DNA of 64,000 bases. Source: Acidobacteriota bacterium. Lineage in GTDB: Bacteria; Acidobacteriota; Terriglobia; Bryobacterales; Bryobacteraceae. This document shows, in pieces, positions 1 through 8,432 of the stretch. The stretch's first letter is position 1. Each line of letters begins with the position of its first letter. Under the pieces are notes generated by a model, which was not told where the DNA came from, did no database searches, and worked only from the letters and a program-made list of their open reading frames with translations. Made by a program: the position numbers and the translations under genes. The stretch lies in contig VFZY01000001.1 of the NCBI GenBank assembly GCA_016870915.1, positions 1 through 64,000 on the forward strand. Reading direction: 5' to 3'.

Positions 1-120
1 TACCTGGCGCACCCAGACCGCTTCGTCCGGCGCCCTCCCAAGCCTTTGCCCCTGCCATCGGAGGTTTGGATCAACAAGCCGGTCGACACCAGCCCAACAG
101 ACAGAGAGGAACGTCAGTAA
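1..120 (+). CDS. IS3-family transposase, C-terminal tail (partial)
   Basis: Reading frame 1 runs open from the window edge to a TAA at 118-120 and gives 39 residues. It contains AHPDRFVRRPP, then a proline-rich run, then VWINKP. From memory of the family, tails of the form HPERFV-x-Pro-rich-WIN-x-P are typical of IS3-type integrase-core transposases (OrfB). The catalytic DDE domain is upstream of the window. The codons are GC-rich like the surroundings, so composition does not set the element apart. Confidence 0.6.
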   Translation, partial: YLAHPDRFVRRPPKPLPLPSEVWINKPVDTSPTDREERQ

Positions 121-157
121 ATTCCCATGCCGGGTGTCTCAAAGTTGTTGACACGCG
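1..157 (+). mobile_element. Right end of an IS3-like insertion sequence (partial)
   Basis: The first 120 bases encode the C-terminal tail of a transposase. A short non-coding end follows, probably finishing near the TGTCTCAAAGTTGTTGACA stretch at 139-157. Just after that, sequence typical of the middle of a PQQ dehydrogenase begins in an open frame. The element therefore appears to be inserted into that dehydrogenase gene. The left end, target duplication and DDE domain lie outside the window, so the family assignment rests on the tail alone. The exact boundary (about 150-160) is inferred. Confidence 0.65.
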
Positions 158-782
158 CCGGGCGCAGGCGTCGCGGAATGGGTATTTCTTTGTGCTGGAC
201 CGGGCGACGGGAAAGAACGTGGTGACAACGACGTTTGCCAAGGCGAATTGGGCCAAGGGTCTGGATGCCAAGGGGCAGCCGATTCCCGACCCCGCGAAGT
301 ACCCGCAGATCGACGGTGCGCTGGTGGCGCCGAATCAGGCGGGCGCGGCGAATTGGCCGCCGCCCAGCTTCAGTCCGGCAACCGGGCTTTTCTATGTGAA
401 CGCATCGAATGCCTATAGCGTTTACTACATCTACGACGATGAGGATAAGCCTGAAGGCTGGGGCGGCAACGACCGGGGCGGTTGGTCGGAGAGCATGCTG
501 GAGGCGATCGACTACCGGACGGGCAAGGTGAAGTGGGCTCACAAGTGGGAGGGCCCGGGCGGTCCGCGCTCGGGCGTGTTGTCGACGGCGGGAAACCTGG
601 TGTTCGCGGCGGACCCGAACAATAACTTCGTGGCACTGAATGCGACGACGGGGCAACCGCTGTGGCGCGCCAATCTGGGCGCGGGCATGAGCAACGCACC
701 GATCAGCTATCTGCTGGATGGCACGCAATACATTGTTGTGGGGGCGGGCGATACGCTGTACGCGTTCGCGATGTACAAGTAG
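158..782 (+). pseudogene. PQQ-dependent alcohol/methanol dehydrogenase, 3' fragment cut by IS
   Basis: About 208 residues remain, starting at QASRNGYFFVLDRATGK and ending at ...GAGDTLYAFAMYK. They match the C-terminal third of type-I quinoprotein dehydrogenases. The same block in the intact homologue at 21990-23594 starts about 310 residues into that protein (HANRNGFFYVIDR...). Three propeller-type motifs of the form DxxTGKxxW/ALNATTGQPLW are visible, and the last strands close the propeller. The signal peptide, most PQQ ligands and the metal/catalytic aspartate are missing. The frame continues upstream only into IS-derived sequence. It is almost certainly non-functional unless the IS supplies a start and the fragment folds alone. 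Confidence 0.8.
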
Positions 783-788
783 ACCGGG

Positions 789-1067
789 TTAATCGAAGAG
801 ATTCATCTGGCGCAGGCGCAGGTAGCGCTGGCGTTCTTCGCTGGTGATGACGGGAATCCGCATGAGGACGCGGGCGTTGAACACGGAGGCGATGTGTTTG
901 GCGGTGGTGCGCTCGGGGTCCGAGTCACTGATGGGAGGGCCGCCGGTGCGGTCGATCCATTGGCGGGTGGCGGAGTTGAGATTGTCTTCCAATTCGCGGC
1001 TGGCACAGCGCCAAACGCCATCGCGGAGGAATGCCTTCTGCTTCCGGATTTGGATCAACACGCTCAT
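789..1067 (-). CDS. Conserved-looking hypothetical protein, 92 aa
   Basis: Short protein starting at an ATG. It has no signal peptide or membrane segment and is rich in Arg/Glu. The C-terminal half (SVFNARVLMRIPVITSEERQ) looks like a compact soluble fold. I do not recognise the family. It converges on the broken dehydrogenase fragment with a 6-nt gap. A poly-C stretch (ACCCCC) just upstream of the ATG is not a Shine-Dalgarno. The gene is supported mainly by protein-like composition and its tight fit between neighbours. Confidence 0.5.
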   Translation of the reverse strand: MSVLIQIRKQKAFLRDGVWRCASRELEDNLNSATRQWIDRTGGPPISDSDPERTTAKHIASVFNARVLMRIPVITSEERQRYLRLRQMNLFD

Positions 1068-1166
1068 AGGGGGTAGTGTTGATTCTACAATCGATACCAG
1101 TGTTCGCGCACAGGCGCAACTTGAGCCGAGGCGTTGGCCCGGCGCGTTGAGACGGGGAGGTTCCGA

Positions 1167-1859
1167 TTGAGTTCATTGTGGGAGAGCGACCAGGAGTTGT
1201 TCACGCTGGCGCGGCGGGAGCTTTTTGTGGCCGTGGTGGGCGATGTGATGGACAACTTGGGGCTGCGGAGGCAGTTCCTGCCGCCGCGGATTCAGGCGGC
1301 TCGGCAGGAGATGGTTCTGGTGGGCCGGGCGATGCCGGTGCTGGAAGCCGACGTGTTCGACGAGCACGGTTCGGCACATGGACTGTTGAGCGGACATGCT
1401 TTTGGCCTGATGTTCGATGCGCTGGATTCGCTGGGGCGGGATGAGGTGTACATCTGCACGGGCGCTTCGCCAACCTATGCGCTTTGGGGCGAGTTGATGA
1501 CACTGCGAGCGCGGACGCTGGGCGCGGCGGGCGCGGTGCTGGATGGGTATCTGCGCGATATCAGGGGCATTCTGGAGCAGGACTTTCCGGTTTTTTCCTA
1601 CGGGTCCTACGCGCAGGACCAGGGCCCGCGGGGCAAGGTGATCGACTATCGCATTCCGATTGAGATCGGGGGTGTGCGGATTGAGCCCGGCGATGTGGTG
1701 TTTGGGGATTGCGACGGCGTTTGCGTGGTGCCGCGGCGGGCCGAGGAGGACGTGTTCCGGGCGGCGTTGGAAAAGGCGCGTGGAGAGAAGAGGGTCCGCG
1801 AGGCGCTGGAACGCGGGATGAGCGCACGGGAGGCGTTTGAGACGTTCGGCATCCTGTAA
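1167..1859 (+). CDS. RraA / HMG-aldolase-like family protein
   Basis: A 230-residue protein of the RraA-like family, which includes 4-hydroxy-4-methyl-2-oxoglutarate aldolases and the RNase E regulator RraA. These are trimeric cytosolic proteins. The family signature is clear: GASPTYALWGELMTLRAR, then GAAGAVLDGYLRDIRGI, where the G-x-x-x-DG-x-x-RD block carries the metal/substrate Asp and Arg. A later GDVVFGDCDGVCVVPR motif is also typical. I chose TTG at 1167 because GGGGAGG lies at 1154-1160 with a 6-nt spacer; an upstream TTG at 1134 is in frame but lacks this. Members often act as oxaloacetate decarboxylases or aldolases in aromatic or sugar-acid catabolism, and the substrate cannot be told here. 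Confidence 0.85.
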   Translation: MSSLWESDQELFTLARRELFVAVVGDVMDNLGLRRQFLPPRIQAARQEMVLVGRAMPVLEADVFDEHGSAHGLLSGHAFGLMFDALDSLGRDEVYICTGASPTYALWGELMTLRARTLGAAGAVLDGYLRDIRGILEQDFPVFSYGSYAQDQGPRGKVIDYRIPIEIGGVRIEPGDVVFGDCDGVCVVPRRAEEDVFRAALEKARGEKRVREALERGMSAREAFETFGIL

Positions 1860-1867
1860 GCGGGCGG

Positions 1868-3334
1868 CTACCGGCGGGCGGCCAGCACGGGTGGGCGCGC
1901 GGAGTGGTTCCTGCGGCGGGTGGCGGACTTGATGGCGTCACGGGTATACGAATAGCCGGCGTAGATCGCGTTGCCCCGCCAGATATCGCTGCGGAACGAG
2001 AGGACGGCGCGGCGGGCGTAGCGGAACATGGCGTGCCGACTGGCTGGCGCGGAGTGCGGTTCGTCGACGCCGGTTCGTGGGGCGTCGCAGCCGGCGACGG
2101 AGATCACGGCCAGACGCCCATCGGTGCGCAGCAGATCCTCATTGGCGTTGCGCAGTTCGTGTTCGAGAGCAGGCCTTTCCACAAGGAATGCCGCGGGCAC
2201 ACAGCCCGTGAATGCCAGATCATTGACGATCTTCGTCCGTTCGCGGTCGATCTCGGTGTCGATCAAATGGGTGACGGGGCGTTTGCGGGGCACCACAGCG
2301 ATACCGATGTCTTCCGTGCCGGCAGCCACCCAGAAAGGCACACCGCCGGGACCGGCGCCCGCGGACCAGATGCGGATGTGGTGGCGTTTTGAGAACGTGT
2401 TCAGGCTCTTCTGGTATTCAAGCGCGGGGGGCTGATCGTTCAACAAGAGGGTGGACATGGGGGCCGTTCGATACGGGGTTACGAAGACGATGGAGTAGAG
2501 CGCCTGATAGGAACTACGGCGGTTGCGAGGATCCGCGGGAAGCCATCCGGCCGCTTCGAAGGCAGATCGAATGTCTTTTTCAAAGCCCGAGAACGCGAGG
2601 TTGAGGATATCCGCCGGCCGGCTCTGGCGGGCCGAAATGGTTCGGGCCGGAAGCGCCGCCGCCGCGGCCGCCAGCTGCGGATCAGCGTTGTCGGGCTGAG
2701 TGTGGAGTTCCCAGTTGTCCGGAAGAGACATGGATTGCTCAACTCGGATACGGAGTTCGGCCCCGGCCGGGAAGTGGATTTCCGGCTCCGGGATGGGCAG
2801 CAGAACGGTCTTGGCCGCCCACTGTTCCCAGGCGAAGAAGGGCGCCACCAGGAATCCCACACGCCAGGGAAAGCTGCCGGTGCGGTAGCTGAAGGCGTCG
2901 GTGGGGCGGACACCGCGGAGGCGGCCTTTGGCATCGACGGTTTCCTTGGCGGTGCCGGCCCCGGCCAGCCGCATGGGTACCTTCACCTGGACTCCGCCGG
3001 CGTTCAGGGTATCGAGGTTCAAATCGAGCGACGCCGACTCGCGGACAAAGCCCAGGCCCACACGACGGACGGCGGCGACGGAGCCGGACACGATGGCGCC
3101 CTGGGGAACCAGGATGGCGGAGCCGGCGAGGACAGGTGCTATGACGACGCCGTGAACGGGCTGGCCTGGGCTGGAGACGGTGGTGCCGAGGGCGCGCAGG
3201 AGGCGGATCTCAAGGACGGCGCCGGCGGGCAGTTCGACCGCAGGAGGGGCCTCCGCCGCCGAGGCGTAGACTTGGCACAGGCTCACCGCGAACAGCAACG
3301 TGCGCGGAATGTAGTTCGGCAATTCAATCCCCAT
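1868..3334 (-). CDS. Secreted LssY C-terminal domain protein
   Basis: A 488-residue protein. A hydrophobic N-terminus (about residues 10-27, TLLFAVSLCQVYASAA) looks like a Sec signal. Residues about 35-150 form a beta-rich segment (LPAGAVLEIRLLRALGT..., VPQGAIVSGSVAAVRRVGLG). Residues about 240-410 resemble the LssY C-terminal domain: FEKDIRSAFEAAGWLPADP, ALEYQKSL, RHHIRIWSAG, GVPFWVAAGTEDIGI, THLIDTEIDRER. In LssY this domain follows a PAP2/DedA membrane part; here it is joined to a secreted beta-domain instead. Function unknown. It is divergent from pgi, with a symmetric AGTATACT box at 3365-3372 between them. Confidence 0.6.
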   Translation of the reverse strand: MGIELPNYIPRTLLFAVSLCQVYASAAEAPPAVELPAGAVLEIRLLRALGTTVSSPGQPVHGVVIAPVLAGSAILVPQGAIVSGSVAAVRRVGLGFVRESASLDLNLDTLNAGGVQVKVPMRLAGAGTAKETVDAKGRLRGVRPTDAFSYRTGSFPWRVGFLVAPFFAWEQWAAKTVLLPIPEPEIHFPAGAELRIRVEQSMSLPDNWELHTQPDNADPQLAAAAAALPARTISARQSRPADILNLAFSGFEKDIRSAFEAAGWLPADPRNRRSSYQALYSIVFVTPYRTAPMSTLLLNDQPPALEYQKSLNTFSKRHHIRIWSAGAGPGGVPFWVAAGTEDIGIAVVPRKRPVTHLIDTEIDRERTKIVNDLAFTGCVPAAFLVERPALEHELRNANEDLLRTDGRLAVISVAGCDAPRTGVDEPHSAPASRHAMFRYARRAVLSFRSDIWRGNAIYAGYSYTRDAIKSATRRRNHSARPPVLAARR

Positions 3335-3360
3335 TGAGATCCGTCGATGAGATGATTTAG

Positions 3361-6194
<2,834 letters not shown>

Positions 6195-6231
6195 GAGAGC
6201 TTAGGAATAATCTATCATTCCGCTGGCGGCC

Positions 6232-6237
6232 TATAAT
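6232..6237 (+). promoter_or_regulatory. -10 TATAAT box 8 nt before ruvX start
   Basis: A perfect TATAAT stands 8 nt before the TTG of ruvX, with no Shine-Dalgarno in between (GAAGATGC). The hexamer 17 nt upstream (AATCTA) is not a -35. The geometry would put transcription start within one or two bases of the TTG, suggesting a leaderless message. Confidence 0.5.
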
Positions 6238-6245
6238 GAAGATGC

Positions 6246-6722
6246 TTGCGCATCCTCGCCCTTGACTACGGCAAGAAGCGGATCGGTCTGGCGATCAGCG
6301 ATCCACTCGGCATCACGGCCCAGGGCCTTGAGACGTTCGAACGCACGACGATCCGGGAAGATCTGGCTCGCCTGGCCGCACTGGTCTCGCGTAGGGAAGT
6401 GAGCCTGTTACTGTTCGGCAACCCCTTGCACATGAGTGGAGCGGAAAGCCGCCAGAGCGAGCGGGTGCGCGAGTTCGCGGCCCGGCTGAGCAAGGCGTGC
6501 GGCGGCATACCGGTGGAGTTCTGGGATGAGCGGCTGACCAGCGTGGAGGCGAATCGGGTGCTGCGCGAGAGCGGGATCAGTCTGGCGAAGAGGGTGCGGC
6601 AGGTGGACAAGCTTTCGGCGATGCTGACGCTTGAGAGTTATCTCGAGTCGAAAGAGATCGCGGCGGAGGCCGCCGCCTTGGAAGCAGCCGCGGGCGAGGA
6701 GACGGAATGCGTTTCGCGGTGA
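6246..6722 (+). CDS. ruvX: Putative pre-16S rRNA nuclease / Holliday junction resolvase-like YqgF
   Basis: A 158-residue member of the YqgF/RuvX family with an RNase H-like fold, involved in 16S rRNA 5'-end maturation. The N-terminal RILALDYGKKRIGLAISDP carries the first catalytic Asp and the G-x-R-x-G-x-A signature. Further blocks are LLFGNPLHMSGAESRQSERV, PVEFWDERLTSVEA (DER motif) and the final Asp in RVRQVDKLSAMLTLESYL. The start TTG at 6246 is the only one placing MRILALDYG at the N-terminus, where the family begins. It overlaps mltG by 16 bp; ruvX followed by mltG is a commonly seen pairing. Confidence 0.92.
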   Translation: MRILALDYGKKRIGLAISDPLGITAQGLETFERTTIREDLARLAALVSRREVSLLLFGNPLHMSGAESRQSERVREFAARLSKACGGIPVEFWDERLTSVEANRVLRESGISLAKRVRQVDKLSAMLTLESYLESKEIAAEAAALEAAAGEETECVSR

Positions 6723-7744
6723 TCGGAGGAGCCGCAATGGCGCTGGCCGCCGGGGCGCTGATGTTTGCCCTGCGGGCTCCCTATGCGGGATTCGATCAGC
6801 CGGTGCTGGTGGACATTGAACGCGGAACCCCGGGCGGACGTCTGGCGGAGATCCTTGAAGAGCGCGGTGTGGTGCGCCACCGGTGGCTGTTTCAGGCGGC
6901 CCGCGGGGTACGAATGGGTGCGCGGATTCAGGCGGGCGAGTACCGGTTCGCGGGGAAGGATTCGGCGTGGACGGTTCTGGACCGACTGGTGCGGGGCGAT
7001 GTCCACTATTACGAGGTAACGATACCCGAGGGGTCGAATCTGTTCGACATTGCGCGGCGTGTGGAGGCCACCGGCCTGATGGCGAGCGATGCTTTTCTCG
7101 CGGCGGCGCGGGATCCGGCCCTGGTGCGGGACTTGGACCCCGAGGCTCGAACGCTGGAGGGTTATCTGTTTCCGGCCACGTATCGCATCACGCGGCACAC
7201 TTCGGCCGCGCAGTTTTGCCGTGATATGACGCAGCGTTTCCGGCGGGCGCTGCACTCCCTTGGCATTCCCGCTGGAGAGGTGGCGCGGATGGTGACGCTG
7301 GCATCGCTGGTGGAAAAGGAGACGGCGGTGCCGGCCGAGCGGCCGCTGGTGGCTTCCGTCTACACAAACCGATTGCGCCGTCACATGCGTCTGGAGTGCG
7401 ACCCGACGACGATCTACGCTGCGCTGCTTGAAGGGCGGTACCGGGGTGTGATCCACCGGTCCGACCTGGACTCCAAGCATCCCTACAACACGTACCAGAA
7501 TGCCGGTCTGCCGCCGGGGCCCATCGCGAACCCCGGTCTGGAGGCTTTGCGCGCCGCCTGGCAGCCGGCCGGCACGGAGTACCTGTTTTTTGTCGCCAGG
7601 CCGGATGGTTCCGGCGGGCATGTCTTTTCGGAAGGAATCGCGGCGCACAACCGCGCCGTGGCGGACTATCGCCGTGGCCAAAAAGTCCAGCAGGCAAGCG
7701 CGTCTGGCGGAGTTGCTCGCCGTGGCGCGGCCGGCCGTCATTGA
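6707..7744 (+). CDS. mltG: Endolytic murein transglycosylase MltG (YceG-like)
   Basis: A 345-residue inner-membrane lytic transglycosylase that cleaves nascent glycan strands. One N-terminal helix (about residues 6-25, IGGAAMALAAGALMFAL) anchors it. A LysM-like segment follows (GGRLAEILEERGVVRHRWLF; EVTIPEGSNLFDIARRV). The catalytic YceG part has TLEGYLFPATYRITRHTS, the Glu motif ASLVEKETAVPAERPLVASVYTNRL, ECDPTTIYA and YNTYQNAGLPPGPIANPG. The C-terminal YLFFVARPDGSGGHVFSEGIAAHNRAV is also typical. It starts at ATG 6707, overlapping ruvX, so the two are probably translationally coupled. The C-terminus overlaps the next small gene. Confidence 0.93.
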   Translation: MRFAVIGGAAMALAAGALMFALRAPYAGFDQPVLVDIERGTPGGRLAEILEERGVVRHRWLFQAARGVRMGARIQAGEYRFAGKDSAWTVLDRLVRGDVHYYEVTIPEGSNLFDIARRVEATGLMASDAFLAAARDPALVRDLDPEARTLEGYLFPATYRITRHTSAAQFCRDMTQRFRRALHSLGIPAGEVARMVTLASLVEKETAVPAERPLVASVYTNRLRRHMRLECDPTTIYAALLEGRYRGVIHRSDLDSKHPYNTYQNAGLPPGPIANPGLEALRAAWQPAGTEYLFFVARPDGSGGHVFSEGIAAHNRAVADYRRGQKVQQASASGGVARRGAAGRH

Positions 7745-8126
7745 TGAGCCGTTGGCGCGGTGGCTGGCGGCGGAGTTGCGGCCCATCTCCGAAGACACGC
7801 TGCGGCGCCTGATCCGTGCAACCGGGCTGCCGATGACCGCCGTGGTGGAAGGCGTACGGCAGGACTCGTTGGAGGAACTGGAACGCACGCTGGGTGCTCT
7901 GGCTCTTGAGTATGCCGCACGCAGCGGGCCGGGCACGATGGCGGTGCGGCGGCCGGTGTTGCGGGCCAAGCGGCACGCTCAGTTTACGTTGAAGAGATCG
8001 CCGGAAAGCACACTTCGGCGCGAGGTGGTGCTATGGATCGACACGTGGCTCTACAATCCGCCGCTGTTCCCGGCGTGGGTACTGGCAAGGCGGCGGGCTA
8101 CTGCAACTCCAGGCTCTGAACCTTGA
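7674..8126 (+). CDS. Hypothetical helical protein overlapping mltG
   Basis: A 150-residue protein starting at GTG 7674 (VAKKSSRQARLAELL), inside the last 71 bp of mltG in a different frame. A longer frame back to 7500 is only mltG shadow. The middle (PLARWLAAELRPISEDTLRRLIRATGLPMTAVVEGVRQDSLEELERTL) is strongly amphipathic-helical, and the C-terminal part is basic. No membrane segment is seen. I do not recognise the family. Its composition is protein-like after 7674 and the order ruvX-mltG-this gene suggests one operon. The last 29 bp overlap the convergent gene at 8098. Confidence 0.55.
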   Translation: MAKKSSRQARLAELLAVARPAVIDEPLARWLAAELRPISEDTLRRLIRATGLPMTAVVEGVRQDSLEELERTLGALALEYAARSGPGTMAVRRPVLRAKRHAQFTLKRSPESTLRREVVLWIDTWLYNPPLFPAWVLARRRATATPGSEP

Positions 8127-8418
8127 CCACATCGCCAGCGAGGGTGCCGTTGACCTTGGCCTTGAGGTCCTTCTCCTTGGTGGCGGCTTTGAGCAGAGCG
8201 AAGGCGCGAGCATTGCCGCCCTCGTCGAACTTGACGAACTTGCCGTCGGGCAGCACCAATCCGTAGCCCCCCTTGGCGCATTTCACGGCGCAGTCACGGG
8301 TGTGACCCGCCAGGTCGCGGCCCTTGCACATCACATCGACCACTGTGCCCGTGAGGGTCTCCGCGGCCAGGGGGAGACAGGAGAGCGCCAGGAAAAGCAG
8401 AGTCCGCTTCATGAACAC
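8098..8418 (-). CDS. Small secreted protein, DUF5818-like
   Basis: A 106-residue protein with a clear Sec signal (MKRTLLFLALSCLPLAAE; the second Met at 8412 may be the true start). The mature part begins TLTGTVVDVMC, followed by HTRDCAVKCAKGGYGLVLPDGKFVKFDEGGNARAFALL. Several acidobacterial secreted proteins share a TGxxxDxMC...C...CxxxG-YxLV...-Y-L/F-D layout (DUF5818 as I recall it). The three cysteines of the mature part (VMC, RDC, VKC) could bind a metal or form disulfides. Divergent from the PIG-L gene with only 14 nt between starts. Confidence 0.6.
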   Translation of the reverse strand: MFMKRTLLFLALSCLPLAAETLTGTVVDVMCKGRDLAGHTRDCAVKCAKGGYGLVLPDGKFVKFDEGGNARAFALLKAATKEKDLKAKVNGTLAGDVVKVQSLELQ

Positions 8419-8419
8419 T

Positions 8420-8425
8420 TATAAT
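8420..8425 (+). promoter_or_regulatory. -10 TATAAT box 7 nt before PIG-L gene start
   Basis: A perfect TATAAT stands 7 nt before ATG 8433; the spacer ACGGACC holds no Shine-Dalgarno and no -35 is apparent. This supports ATG 8433 as a leaderless start for the long PIG-L-type gene, over the internal ATG at 8463. The complementary TATTAT is too close to the divergent start at 8418 to serve it unless the Met at 8412 is used. Confidence 0.5.
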
Positions 8426-8432
8426 ACGGACC

